Assembly (NCBI RefSeq): GCF_000745015.1
Contig: NZ_JQNA01000001.1
Span: 620,001 to 684,000 of the forward strand
From: Burkholderia sp. 9120
GTDB lineage: Bacteria; Pseudomonadota; Gammaproteobacteria; Burkholderiales; Burkholderiaceae
Reading direction: 5' to 3'
Length of the DNA stretch: 64,000 nucleotides
The notes under the pieces were generated by a model that was not told the origin of the DNA, made no database searches, and saw nothing but the letters and a program-made list of their open reading frames with translations. Positions 25,003 through 33,750 of this stretch are shown here, in pieces (positions within the stretch are counted from its first letter, which is position 1; every line of letters begins with the position of its first letter). The position numbers and the translations under genes were made by a program.

Positions 25003-27099
25003 TTATCGCGCCGCCGACGCACCGCTCAACGTCCGCCACAGAAACTCGAACACCATCGCATCGTGCTCGGCCTGCTCCAGCTCATCGGAGCCGCCGTGGC
25101 CGCCCTCCGTATTCTCCCGATACCAGACGCGCTCATGTCCCTGCGCCTGCATGCGCGCGGCCATCTTGCGCGCGTGTCCGGGATGCACACGGTCATCGGC
25201 CGTCGAGGTGGTGAACAGCACCGGCGGGTACACCGCCTCCGCCGATACGCGGTGATACGGCGAATACGCGGCCAGCACGCGCGCTTCGTCGGGCTCGTCA
25301 GGGTCGCCGTATTCGTCGATCCACGACGCGCCCGCGTGCAGCAGGTGATAGCGGCTCATATCGAGCAACGGCACTTCGCAGACCACCGCGCCGAACAGTT
25401 CGGGACGCTGCACCATGCACGCCGCCACCAGCAAGCCGCCGTTGCTGCCGCCTTGAATGCCCAGTTGCGCGGCGCTCGTCACGCCGCTGGCGACGAGCGC
25501 TTCGGCCACCGCCAGAAAATCGTCGAATGCGCGCTGGCGCTGCGCGCCCTGCGCTTCCGTATGCCAGCGCGTGCCGAACTCGCCGCCGCCGCGAATATGC
25601 GCGACCACGTACACGCCGCCGCGCGCCAGCCAGCCGATGCCCTGCCCGGTCAGATAGCTCGGCAGCAACGGAATCGCGAAGCCGCCGTAGCCGCTCAGCA
25701 GACAGGGGCGAAGCGACGGTTGCCCGTCACGCGGACCGATCACGGTGTACGGCACGCGCGTGCCATCCGCGGAGACCGCATGGCCGCGCGTCACGGCGTA
25801 CTGCGTGGCGTCGAATTGCGTCGGCCAGCGGTCGAGCAATTCCCATTCGCTCAGGTTCTCGCGCGTGAGGTCGGTGAGCCAGTAGGCCGGCGGTTGCAGA
25901 TAGTCGTCGGTGTCGACGAACACTTCGTCGTTGAGGGTCGGCTCAACCGGTGAAACGTCGGCTTGCGTATCGTCGTGCGATGGGAAAAGACGTTGTGCCC
26001 AATGCCACGTTTGATCGCTGTGCTGCGACGGCGTCCACAACAGCGTCCGGTTCTGCACGTCGTCCAGATACGAGACGATCAGATGGTTGCGCGTGTGCGT
26101 CCACTCGCAGGCCGACGTGAGCGGCGTCGGCGTGAACAACGGCACGACCTCGCGCTCGCCGCGCAGAAACGCGTCCTCGCGAATGGCCAGCAACGAACCG
26201 CCCGGATGATGCACGCCGTTGCAATCCCAATCGAGGCGCGGTTCGAGCAGCAGCCAGCCGTGCCAGCCGCCGACCCCGACGTGCGACGGCACCTCGAATC
26301 GATGCCACACATTGGGCGCCCCGGCGCTGTCGAGGTAATACGTGTGCGAGTAGAAGAAATCGACGCTGCTCGCCACTGTGTGGCGTTGTTCGATCGGATC
26401 GTAATGCGCTTCCACGCCGATATCGCCGAACGCGGCCTTGAAGACGACGGGCGCATCGGCCAGTACTGTGCCGCGGGTCCAGCGCCGCACCTCGCGCGGA
26501 TAGCCGGAGCGCGTCAGCGTCTTGCGGCCGTTGTCCCAACCGACGTAAAGCGTGTCCCGATCGATCCACGACGCCGTGTGCTTGCCGGCCTTCGCGATCG
26601 CGAAACCGCCGTCGACAAACTGCTGCGCGTCGATATCGAACTCGCGCACCACCAGCGCATCCGAGCCGCCCGGCGACAGCGTGATCAACGCGCGGTCGCC
26701 ATCGGGATAAAGAATGTCGAGTTCAACGCAGACCCATGGCGTGCCTTCGGCGGCGCCGAGCGCGTCGAAGTCGAGCAGGGTCTGCCAGACGGGCGCGCCG
26801 CTGCGCCAGGCCGCCCATGTGGTGCGTCGCCAGATGCCTTTAGGGTTGCGTTCGTCCTGCCAGAGGTCGTACGCCCAATCCTTCCAGCGATCGGGAATCA
26901 CCGGACGTTCGCGCGGCAGATAGGCGTCGGCGAGTTGCTGTTTGAGCGCTTCGAATTCGGCGCTATCGCACCACGCGGCGCGCGTGCGCGCGTTTTGCCG
27001 CTCGACCCAGGCGAGAGCGTCGGGATCGTCGAGGTCTTCGAGCGACAGGAAAGGATCGGGGGAAAGCGGCCAGGAGAAAGAAGCGGGGGAAGCGGGCAT
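25003..27099 (-). CDS. Prolyl oligopeptidase family serine peptidase (S9A)
   Basis: This 698-residue protein has an N-terminal beta-propeller region (about 1-420), followed by the alpha/beta-hydrolase domain. The catalytic Ser is in GIQGGSNGGLLVAA (near residue 554), the Asp in TADDRVHPGHARKM and the His in TEGGHGG. It has no signal peptide, so it acts in the cytoplasm on short proline-containing or related peptides. Start codon ATG 27099; the upstream sequence has only a weak Shine-Dalgarno (GGAGGAAAA 12-20 bases away, read on the minus strand). It is a single gene at the border of an AT-richer stretch. Confidence 0.88.
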   Translation of the reverse strand: MPASPASFSWPLSPDPFLSLEDLDDPDALAWVERQNARTRAAWCDSAEFEALKQQLADAYLPRERPVIPDRWKDWAYDLWQDERNPKGIWRRTTWAAWRSGAPVWQTLLDFDALGAAEGTPWVCVELDILYPDGDRALITLSPGGSDALVVREFDIDAQQFVDGGFAIAKAGKHTASWIDRDTLYVGWDNGRKTLTRSGYPREVRRWTRGTVLADAPVVFKAAFGDIGVEAHYDPIEQRHTVASSVDFFYSHTYYLDSAGAPNVWHRFEVPSHVGVGGWHGWLLLEPRLDWDCNGVHHPGGSLLAIREDAFLRGEREVVPLFTPTPLTSACEWTHTRNHLIVSYLDDVQNRTLLWTPSQHSDQTWHWAQRLFPSHDDTQADVSPVEPTLNDEVFVDTDDYLQPPAYWLTDLTRENLSEWELLDRWPTQFDATQYAVTRGHAVSADGTRVPYTVIGPRDGQPSLRPCLLSGYGGFAIPLLPSYLTGQGIGWLARGGVYVVAHIRGGGEFGTRWHTEAQGAQRQRAFDDFLAVAEALVASGVTSAAQLGIQGGSNGGLLVAACMVQRPELFGAVVCEVPLLDMSRYHLLHAGASWIDEYGDPDEPDEARVLAAYSPYHRVSAEAVYPPVLFTTSTADDRVHPGHARKMAARMQAQGHERVWYRENTEGGHGGSDELEQAEHDAMVFEFLWRTLSGASAAR

Positions 27100-27450
27100 C
27101 GTCGGCTGTCGGAGGAAAACAGCGTTGATTATGCCTTGTGGGGCGTGGGGGACGTCGGAACGCGTGGAGTACGTTGCTACCAGGTGACCGCATTCGCTAC
27201 GATCAACTTCTCAACTCATTGCTCATTGCATCAATTTCGTCACAAAAGTGTGATGTTGTTGAAAATCTCAAGACGTGCATGATCTAATCGATCTTTCGAT
27301 TTAACCGAATCCGACCAAATGCGAATTGGATATTCCGTTTGAGCAAGCATGCACATAACCATCGTCAAATCAAACACAGCAAGAAGGGATGGATAGCAAA
27401 AAAATCCCGTCGCGGTCCCCGTTACTTCTCAAAACGCGCTGCGCACCGCG
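27100..27450. other. AT-rich border region
   Basis: From about 27180 the base composition falls sharply below the rest of the window. A purine-rich AAGAAGGG at 27381-27388 looks like a ribosome binding site but lies only one base before an ATG (27389), which opens a different frame from the lysozyme-like gene. A run of seven A is at 27398-27404. Confidence 0.5.
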
Positions 27451-27723
27451 ATGTCACTTGAGGGCGTCCCGCTCACCGATTTCAACGATTTACTCTGGAT
27501 CATGGCTCAAGAGTCAAGCGGCGTTGTCGGTACCCGCAATTCCGAATCGACTGCCCGAGGCCTCTTCCAATTGCTTCGCCCGCAATATGGACTGAATCCA
27601 AATGGTGAAAAATCATTTGGCAACGCGGTTGAAGAATGCCAAGGTGGAATTCGCTACTTGCCAGGCCGTTACCACACGGTTCAGGTCGCTCGAAAATTCT
27701 GGGAAAAACATCACTGGTATTGA
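27451..27723 (+). CDS. Small lysozyme-like (SLT-type) transglycosylase domain protein or fragment
   Basis: The 90-residue frame has the core of a lytic transglycosylase fold: catalytic Glu in IMAQESSG, followed by SESTARGLFQLL, which matches the family pattern ES...S.A.GL.Q. The end GNAVEECQGGIRYL and FWEKHHWY is like small phage-type peptidoglycan hydrolases. There is no signal peptide. Protein-like sequence seems to continue upstream in frame to a TAG at 27394 (ALRTA just before the ATG), so the true start may differ or the gene may be a truncated remnant. No ribosome binding site precedes the ATG at 27451. It ends 2 bases before the next gene. Base composition is lower in GC than its neighbours. 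Confidence 0.55.
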   Translation: MSLEGVPLTDFNDLLWIMAQESSGVVGTRNSESTARGLFQLLRPQYGLNPNGEKSFGNAVEECQGGIRYLPGRYHTVQVARKFWEKHHWY

Positions 27724-27725
27724 AT

Positions 27726-28199
27726 ATGAAAAGGCTATTCCTCGCGTTATTTGTTTTGGCAATGTGCGGCATCGGCCGAACCTTCGCGGACGAACCTCTG
27801 CCCCGCTTCGACGCTTTCCCGGTCGAAAACGTATTCAACGGTCAACCCGCAAAAGTGAAGATTATTTCGGCGCGGGATCGCAAATTCGCCACTCGCCTGC
27901 GTCAGTTAAGCGGCCAGAAACCAAACTACGCCGGGCACTACACGCTGGCGAGCTGGGGATGCGGTGCATCCTGCATTATGACTGTCGCGATCGACGCGAA
28001 AACCGGCGGTGTTATCTGGCTGCCGTTCACGGTCTGTTGCTGGGATGTCGACGTCAACGAACCGATTGAGTTCAGACGCGACAGCAGTCTGATCGTCGTG
28101 CACGGCAGTCGGAACGAGACCGGCGGCGGCACCTACTATTACCGGCTGGAGGGTTCGGAATTCGTTCTGGTGAAAGCCGTCGAAAAGACCGCGTCGTAG
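27726..28199 (+). CDS. Small exported protein of unknown function next to the lysozyme-like gene
   Basis: The 157-residue product has a clear signal peptide (MKRLFLALFVLAMCGIGRTFA, cut before DEP). The mature part of about 136 residues has four Cys, in SWGCGASC and FTVCCWD, so disulfides are likely in the periplasm. NYAGHYTLASWGCG and IDAKTGGVIWLPF are the most family-like segments; I have seen similar uncharacterised exported proteins in proteobacteria but cannot name a domain. The ATG is 2 bases past the stop of the lysozyme-like frame, so the two are transcribed and translated together. By position it could restrain or accompany that enzyme, which is inference. Confidence 0.75.
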   Translation: MKRLFLALFVLAMCGIGRTFADEPLPRFDAFPVENVFNGQPAKVKIISARDRKFATRLRQLSGQKPNYAGHYTLASWGCGASCIMTVAIDAKTGGVIWLPFTVCCWDVDVNEPIEFRRDSSLIVVHGSRNETGGGTYYYRLEGSEFVLVKAVEKTAS

Positions 28200-28268
28200 C
28201 GGCAGCGGCAAGACGTCAAAGGCCAAGGCGGTGTACGTACCGCCTTGGCCGATCAAACTATTCACGCA

Positions 28269-29780
28269 TCACGGCTCGAGATTCAACTCCTGAATCTTCC
28301 GCGTAATCGTATTCCGTCCGATCCCCAACCGTTCAGCCGCCTCCACCTTGCGGCCTCGCGTGAAATCCAGCGCCTCGCGAATCACCGCCGCTTCAAAGCG
28401 CCGCGCGAGTTCGTCCATCACGTCCGCGGCGTTTTCACGCAGCATGCGCGCGACTTCGGTACGCAAGCCGCCTTCCCAGGCGGCCACCGTCGACGCGACC
28501 GGCACGCCGCCCGCGGCCGGATGCGCCGCCGCGCTGACGCCGTTGATCGGCGCCGTGCCCGCCAGCCCCGCTTCGCCCGCGCCGAGCACCCCGCCACCGC
28601 CGCTCAGATCGGAGATACCCGCTTGCGCCGGACCGAGATCGGGCGGCAAGTCCTTGATCTCGATAGTCTGCGCGGGCGCCATCACCGTCAGCCAGTTGGC
28701 CAGATTCTCCAGTTGCCTCACGTTGCCCGGAAACGGCAACGACGCCAGATAAGCGAGCGCCTCTTCGGACACGCGCTTCGGCTCGACGCCGAGATCGCGC
28801 GCGCTCTTCTGCAAGAAGTGACGCGTGAGCAGCGGAATGTCTTCGCTGCGCTCGCGCAACGCCGGCAAGCGCAAACGGATCACATTGAGCCGGTGATACA
28901 AGTCCTCGCGGAACAAGCCCTGACGTACGCGCGATTCGAGATTCTGATGCGTCGCCGCGATCACGCGCACATTCGCGCGCAACGGATTGTGCCCACCGAC
29001 CCGATAAAACTGCCCATCCGACAGCACACGCAACAAACGCGTTTGCAGATCGAACGGCATGTCGCCGATTTCATCGAGAAACAGCGTGCCGTTTTCGGCC
29101 TGCTCGAAACGCCCCTGGCGCATGGCCTGCGCGCCGGTGAACGCGCCGCGCTCGTGACCGAACAGTTCGGATTCCAACAGATCCTTCGGAATCGCCGCGG
29201 TGTTCAGCGCGATGAAGGGACCGTTCGCGCGTGGGCTATGCCGGTGCAACGCGCGCGCGACCAGTTCCTTCCCGGTGCCTGATTCGCCGGTAATGAGCAC
29301 GGTGGCCGCCGAATGGGACAAGCGGCCGATCGCGCGAAACATGTCCTGCATGGCCGGCGCCTGGCCGAGCATTTCCGGCGCCTCGGCGGGACGGTCGTCC
29401 CACGTCTGCTCGCCGCGCATGCTTTCGTCGACCGCGCGACGGATCAGCTCGACCGCCTTGTCGACGTCGAACGGCTTGGCGAGATATTCGAACGCCCCGC
29501 CCTGAAACGCGGCGACCGCGCTGTCCAGATCCGAGAACGCGGTCATGATGATGACCGGCAAGCCCGGCACCTTGTCACGCACGGTTTGCAGCAATTCGAG
29601 GCCGGAACCGCCCGGCATCCTGATGTCGGACACCAGCACCTGCGGGCTGTCGTGATCGAGCGCGGCCGATGCCTCGCGCACGTTCGCGAAGCTGCGGGTC
29701 GCGAAGTTTTCGCGGGCGAGCGCTTTTTCAAGCACCCAGCGAATCGATTGATCGTCGTCTACTATCCAGATCGGCTTCAT
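28269..29780 (-). CDS. ntrC: Nitrogen regulation response regulator NtrC (sigma-54 activator)
   Basis: This 503-residue protein has three domains. The receiver (1-120) has phospho-acceptor Asp in [10 protein letters not shown]. The AAA+ domain (about 145-385) has the Walker [15 protein letters not shown], the sigma-54 contact loop GAFTGA, and Walker [11 protein letters not shown]. The C-terminal Fis-type helix-turn-helix is [19 protein letters not shown]. Phosphorylated NtrC drives sigma-54 promoters under nitrogen limitation. It lies 36 bases after ntrB, in one operon, and close to glnA, whose upstream region carries NtrC-like sites. The linker before the HTH is Gly/Ala-rich and longer than in enterobacteria. 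Confidence 0.95.
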   Translation of the reverse strand: MKPIWIVDDDQSIRWVLEKALARENFATRSFANVREASAALDHDSPQVLVSDIRMPGGSGLELLQTVRDKVPGLPVIIMTAFSDLDSAVAAFQGGAFEYLAKPFDVDKAVELIRRAVDESMRGEQTWDDRPAEAPEMLGQAPAMQDMFRAIGRLSHSAATVLITGESGTGKELVARALHRHSPRANGPFIALNTAAIPKDLLESELFGHERGAFTGAQAMRQGRFEQAENGTLFLDEIGDMPFDLQTRLLRVLSDGQFYRVGGHNPLRANVRVIAATHQNLESRVRQGLFREDLYHRLNVIRLRLPALRERSEDIPLLTRHFLQKSARDLGVEPKRVSEEALAYLASLPFPGNVRQLENLANWLTVMAPAQTIEIKDLPPDLGPAQAGISDLSGGGGVLGAGEAGLAGTAPINGVSAAAHPAAGGVPVASTVAAWEGGLRTEVARMLRENAADVMDELARRFEAAVIREALDFTRGRKVEAAERLGIGRNTITRKIQELNLEP

Positions 29781-29816
29781 ATAGGTCGGTCAGAAGTCTA
29801 GAGATACATTTTGGTT

Positions 29817-30959
29817 TTAGCAGTCGAGCGGCAGCAAAATCTGAAACTCGGTGTGGCCCGGCCGGCTATCCACTTCGATCAAACCGTCGTGCTGTTGCAC
29901 GAAAGTCTGCGCGAGCGTCAAACCGAGACCGCTACCGTCCTCGCGCCCCGACACGAGCGGATAGAAGATACGGTCACGGATTTCCTCGGGAATGCCTGGG
30001 CCGTTGTCAGTGATATGCAAGTCCAGTGCCAGCTTACATAAGCGTTTCGACACCGTGATCTTACGGGCAATGCGGGTGCGCAATTCGATCCGCGCATCGC
30101 CTTGCGAAATGCGTTCGCGCAGCGCTTCGGCCGCATTGCGCACGATGTTCAGCAGCGCCTGGATCAGTTGTTCCTTGTCGCCGCGCAAGTCGGGCACGCT
30201 CACGTCGTAATCGCGTTCGATCGTCAGGCCGCGCGGAAACTCCGCGAGAATCACCTGGCGCACGCGCTCGCAGACTTCGTGAATATTCACGTCGCCGACA
30301 ATATGCGGATGACGGTGCGGTTCGAGCAATCGGTCGACCAGCGTCTGCAGCCGATCCGACTCCTTGATGATGACCTGCGTGTACTCGCGCAACTCGTCGC
30401 GCTGACGCTCGCCGAGTTCGAACTCGAGCAGTTGCGCCGCGCCGCGAATCCCGCCGAGCGGGTTCTTGATTTCGTGCGCGAGATTGCGGATCAGTTGCTT
30501 GTTGACCGCCGTGAGGTCGTTGATGCGCTCTTCACGATCGGTGCGCAGATGCCGCTCGTTCTCGAACAGTTCGAGCAGCACATAATCTTGCGCGCTTTCC
30601 AGAAAGCCGACGATCGCATGCACATGCAGCGGCTCGTGGCCAGGGCGCTCGAGTACGGCGTCGAGATGGGTCGCGTGAAAACGGTTGGCGGCAATCGCGG
30701 AAATGGTCGCGACCAGTTCGTCGCCGTTGGAGAAGATGTCTCCCCACGCCATCTGCGTCAATTGCTTGCGCGAGAGTTCGAGCATCGACTCCGCGGACGG
30801 ATTCGCAAACGCGACGCGCAGCGTGCGCTTGTCGAGCACCAGCACGACTGTGGGCAACGCCTCGAAGCCCGGCAACAAACCGGAGCCGACGAGTTGGACG
30901 TCGTCCGACAGCGACTGCTCGTGCCCTTTCCTTGCCTTGATCAGATTCTTGAGAACCAT
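29817..30959 (-). CDS. ntrB: Nitrogen regulation sensor kinase NtrB
   Basis: This 380-residue soluble histidine kinase has an N-terminal PAS domain (about 25-130). The H-box is RNLAHEIKNPLGGIRGAAQL, with the phospho-His about residue 170. The ATPase domain has ALLNIVRNAAEAL, DNGPGIPEEIRDRIFYP and GSGLGLTLAQ. It phosphorylates and dephosphorylates NtrC in response to PII protein. There is no membrane segment, as expected. The start MVLKNLIKARKGHEQ has no strong ribosome binding site in its upstream 12 bases. A run of imperfect 9-bp repeats lies about 55 bases upstream. Confidence 0.94.
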   Translation of the reverse strand: MVLKNLIKARKGHEQSLSDDVQLVGSGLLPGFEALPTVVLVLDKRTLRVAFANPSAESMLELSRKQLTQMAWGDIFSNGDELVATISAIAANRFHATHLDAVLERPGHEPLHVHAIVGFLESAQDYVLLELFENERHLRTDREERINDLTAVNKQLIRNLAHEIKNPLGGIRGAAQLLEFELGERQRDELREYTQVIIKESDRLQTLVDRLLEPHRHPHIVGDVNIHEVCERVRQVILAEFPRGLTIERDYDVSVPDLRGDKEQLIQALLNIVRNAAEALRERISQGDARIELRTRIARKITVSKRLCKLALDLHITDNGPGIPEEIRDRIFYPLVSGREDGSGLGLTLAQTFVQQHDGLIEVDSRPGHTEFQILLPLDC

Positions 30960-31014
30960 CTTGCAGTCTGGCCGATAGGAGATGGTGATAAAACGGGGTG
31001 TCAGCTAATTCTCC

Positions 31015-31059
31015 TGCTTGTGCTGCTTGTGTTGCTTTTGCTACTTGTGTTGCTCCAAC
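31015..31059. repeat. Imperfect 9-bp tandem repeats upstream of ntrB
   Basis: Five successive 9-base units resemble TGCTTGTGT: TGCTTGTGC, TGCTTGTGT, TGCTTTTGC, TACTTGTGT, TGCTCCAAC. They are in the gap between glnA and ntrB, on the ntrB leader side. Confidence 0.55.
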
Positions 31060-31120
31060 CATGACGCTACGTGCAGGCCACGCCCATTGCGACGAAGCCG
31101 CAAACGTTGTGCGCGATCTA

Positions 31121-31149
31121 ACAAAAAAGGGACGGCGCCGCCGTCCCTT
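31121..31149 (-). terminator. Rho-independent terminator of glnA
   Basis: On the minus strand AAGGGACGGC and GCCGTCCCTT (31127-31136 and 31140-31149 on the plus strand) form a 10-bp stem with a 3-base loop, followed by six T. It lies about 65 bases after the glnA stop and separates glnA from ntrBC. Confidence 0.8.
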
Positions 31150-31213
31150 CGTGACCGATCGCGAGCGTCGGGTCAAGCGCTTCGCCGGGTGAAGGGCGAA
31201 GCGCCATGACCGC

Positions 31214-32629
31214 TTACAGCGAGTAGTACATTTCGAATTCGATCGGGTGCACCGACTGACGATAGCGTTGCAGCTCGCCCGTCTTCAGTTCGATGTACGC
31301 GTCGAGCATCGAGTCCGTGAACACGCCACCGCGCGTCAGGAATTCGCGGTCCGCGTCCAGCGCGTCGAGAGCCTGGTCGAGGCCGGCGCACACGGTCGGG
31401 ATCTTGGCATCCTCTTCCGGCGGCAGGTCGTACAGGTTCTTGTCGGCAGCTTCGCCCGGGTGAATCTTGTTCTGCACGCCGTCCAGACCCGCCATCATCA
31501 GCGCGGAGAAGCACAGGTACGGATTCGCCATCGGATCCGGGAAACGCGTTTCGATACGGCGGCCCTTCGGGTTCGACACGTGCGGAATGCGGATCGATGC
31601 CGAACGGTTGCGCGCCGAGTAAGCCAGCTTGACCGGTGCTTCGAAGTGCGGCACGAGGCGCTTGTACGAGTTCGTCGACGGGTTCGTGATCGCGTTCAGC
31701 GCGCGAGCATGCTTGATGATGCCGCCGATGTAGAACAGCGCGAATTCCGACAGACCTGCGTAACCGTTGCCCGCGAACAGGTTCGCGCCGTCTTTCCAGA
31801 TCGACTGGTGAACGTGCATGCCCGAACCGTTATCGCCGACCACCGGCTTCGGCATGAACGTTGCCGTCTTGCCGTACGTGTGCGCCACGTTGTGGATGAT
31901 GTACTTCATTTGCTGCAGCCAGTCGGCGCGTTGCACCAGCGTCGAGAACTTCGTGCCGATTTCGTTCTGGCCTTGGCCCGCGACTTCGTGGTGATGCACT
32001 TCGACCGGAATGCCGATCTGTTCGAGCAGCAGACACATTTCCGAACGGATGTCCTGGAACGTGTCGACCGGCGCGACCGGGAAGTAGCCGCCCTTGGTGC
32101 CCGGACGGTGGCCGGTGTTGCCGCCTTCGAAGTCCATCGACGACGACCACGGTGCTTCTTCCGAACCGATCTTGACGAACGTGCCCGACTGGTCCGTGCC
32201 CCACTTGATCGAATCGAAAATGAAGAATTCGGGTTCCGGACCGAAGAAAGCCGTGTCGCCGAGGCCCGTGCTCTTCAGGTACGCTTCAGCGCGCTTGGCG
32301 AGCGAACGCGGGTCGCGTTCGTAGCCCTTGCCGTCAGCCGGTTCGACGACGTCGCAGGTCAGTACGAGGGTCGATTCTTCGTAGAACGGGTCGATGAAGG
32401 CCGTGTTCGCGTCCGGGATCAGCAACATGTCCGATGCTTCGATGCCCTTCCAGCCGGCAATCGACGAACCGTCAAACGCATGGCCGCTTTCGAACTTGTC
32501 TTCATCGAATGCCGACACCGGCACCGAAACGTGTTGCTCTTTGCCGCGCGTGTCGGTGAAACGGAAGTCGACAAACTTGACGTCTTCGTCTTTGACGAGT
32601 TGAATGACGTCGGCCACGGATTTACTCAT
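31214..32629 (-). CDS. glnA: Glutamine synthetase type I
   Basis: This 471-residue protein has the standard length of GSI-beta. It makes glutamine from glutamate, ammonia and ATP and is the main entry for ammonium nitrogen. Visible signatures are [16 protein letters not shown], the ATP-binding [16 protein letters not shown], and the adenylylation-site Tyr in NLYDLPPEE, so control by an adenylyltransferase is expected. AGGAGA lies 7-12 bases before the ATG. Upstream are a sigma-54 promoter and NtrC-like sites. It is monocistronic with its own terminator, and ntrBC follows as a separate unit. Confidence 0.96.
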   Translation of the reverse strand: MSKSVADVIQLVKDEDVKFVDFRFTDTRGKEQHVSVPVSAFDEDKFESGHAFDGSSIAGWKGIEASDMLLIPDANTAFIDPFYEESTLVLTCDVVEPADGKGYERDPRSLAKRAEAYLKSTGLGDTAFFGPEPEFFIFDSIKWGTDQSGTFVKIGSEEAPWSSSMDFEGGNTGHRPGTKGGYFPVAPVDTFQDIRSEMCLLLEQIGIPVEVHHHEVAGQGQNEIGTKFSTLVQRADWLQQMKYIIHNVAHTYGKTATFMPKPVVGDNGSGMHVHQSIWKDGANLFAGNGYAGLSEFALFYIGGIIKHARALNAITNPSTNSYKRLVPHFEAPVKLAYSARNRSASIRIPHVSNPKGRRIETRFPDPMANPYLCFSALMMAGLDGVQNKIHPGEAADKNLYDLPPEEDAKIPTVCAGLDQALDALDADREFLTRGGVFTDSMLDAYIELKTGELQRYRQSVHPIEFEMYYSL

Positions 32630-32763
32630 AACCTATCTCCTGATTAACGAATTCGGCGGATTCAGCCGCCGCCCAATCTAGCGGACCCGCCCCGGCACGT
32701 CCACCCCTCTATCGATGAGGAGGACCATAAGGAACTGCTGGAACAAATCGATCGGCACCAATA

Positions 32764-32780
32764 AAGCAGCTTCTGTGCCA
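32764..32780 (-). promoter_or_regulatory. Sigma-54 promoter of glnA
   Basis: On the minus strand TGGCAC-AGAAG-CTGCTT matches the consensus TGGCAC-N5-TTGCA/T in all of the -24 half and four of five positions in the -12 half, with the invariant GG and GC at exact spacing. Transcription would start near 32752, about 123 bases before the glnA ATG. Confidence 0.7.
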
Positions 32781-32878
32781 CCTATGCGCCAAGCCGGCGC
32801 AAAACCACACTGCACGCGCGTTTGCGGGGAATGGCCGCACCGCGCGATGAACCCCGTTGAAATCTTCAGGCCAAACGC

Positions 32879-32895
32879 CGCACCAAAGACGTGCA
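32879..32895. promoter_or_regulatory. Probable NtrC binding site, promoter-proximal
   Basis: CGCACCA-AAG-ACGTGCA matches the consensus TGCACCA-N3-TGGTGCA in 11 of 14 half-site positions. It lies about 130-140 bases upstream of the predicted sigma-54 start, a usual enhancer distance. Confidence 0.55.
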
Positions 32896-32929
32896 TCAGG
32901 TCGGCCGCATCCGACACCATCACCTATTT

Positions 32930-32965
32930 TGGTGCAGACGCGACATTCTGCACCATGATTGCGCG
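32930..32965. promoter_or_regulatory. Cluster of NtrC half-sites, promoter-distal
   Basis: TGGTGCAG (32930-32937) and CTGCACCA (32948-32955) are perfect NtrC half-sites in inverted orientation. The second also starts a full-length site, TGCACCA-TGA-TTGCGCG, that matches 11 of 14 positions. The cluster is about 180-215 bases upstream of the predicted glnA start. Confidence 0.55.
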
Positions 32966-33079
32966 CGCGACGGTTGAACGGCGATTGCTGCCGAACACGC
33001 GCTGCCCCGGACTTGCTGCCCCTGCGCACCGCACGCCGCGCGCTAGAATGATCATTTGGTCCGAAGGAGACTGACGCTC

Positions 33080-33544
33080 ATGGCCACGCTCGACCAGCTG
33101 TACGCTTTGGCGGACACCCGCCGCACCGACAACCAGTTGCCCTACGCCGGCGCGGTGTTGCCCGCCGAGGCGTTCGAACTGTTGCAACTCGATCCGCGTA
33201 CCCGTCTCGTCGACGTGCGCACCCGCGCGGAGCTCGACTGGGTCGGCCGGCCGGTGATCGGCGACGGGCAGTACGCACATGTGGAATGGACCCGCTATCC
33301 GGGCGCGGTGCCGAATCAGGCATTCCTTCAGCAGTTGAGCCAGGTGGCGTCGTCCGATACGCCGGTGCTGTTCCTGTGCCGCAGCGCCGCGCGCTCGAAG
33401 CTGGCCGCGATCGCCGCCACGCAGGCCGGCTTTACGAAGGCGTATGACCTGCTGGAAGGCTTCGAAGGCGACAAGGACGGCCAGGGGCATCGGAAGACGG
33501 TGTCGGGCTGGTGCTATCGGGGCTTGCCGTGGATCGGCGCGTGA
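33080..33544 (+). CDS. Rhodanese-like sulfurtransferase domain protein
   Basis: This 154-residue single-domain protein has LVDVRTRAELDWVGRP at the domain start and the active-site loop LFLCRSAARS, with the catalytic Cys followed by Arg and Ser as in active sulfurtransferases. GWCYRGLPW closes the protein. The ATG at 33080 is preceded by GAAGGAGA. Rhodaneses carry persulfide sulfur; some act on cyanide, others in cofactor or tRNA thiolation. The specific partner is unknown. It diverges from glnA. Confidence 0.88.
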   Translation: MATLDQLYALADTRRTDNQLPYAGAVLPAEAFELLQLDPRTRLVDVRTRAELDWVGRPVIGDGQYAHVEWTRYPGAVPNQAFLQQLSQVASSDTPVLFLCRSAARSKLAAIAATQAGFTKAYDLLEGFEGDKDGQGHRKTVSGWCYRGLPWIGA

Positions 33545-33750
33545 TGGCCGTGCGCTGCGCTCGTTGAGCGCGCCGCGGGTCGTAGCGGGAACGGAGTCTC
33601 ATCGTCGGCGCTGAATGTGACAGGCGGATGATCCGCCGAGGGCGCCGGGCGCAAGGCCGGTCGCGAGCACAATTGAAAACGGGCGCCGCAGCGCCCGAAT
33701 CGGGTCAAACTTCAAACGCCAAACGTGAAACGTGAAACCAACCGCGCGTA

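Larger units (their letters stand above)
32630..33079. other. glnA control region, divergent to the rhodanese gene
   Basis: The 450-base region contains the sigma-54 promoter and enhancer sites listed separately. A possible 120-base leader lies between the glnA promoter and its ATG. No rhodanese-gene promoter could be assigned with confidence. Confidence 0.55.

Noticed and set aside
27398-27404. Programmed -1 frameshift at A7
   Set aside because: The heptamer before the run does not fit the X XXY YYZ pattern (C AAA AAA) and no stimulatory structure is evident. I keep it only as a possible slippage or error site.
27389-27595. 68-residue frame from the ATG next to AAGAAGGG
   Set aside because: The purine-rich site is only one base from the ATG, and the frame has no protein character beyond the A run, while the overlapping frame carries the lysozyme motifs.
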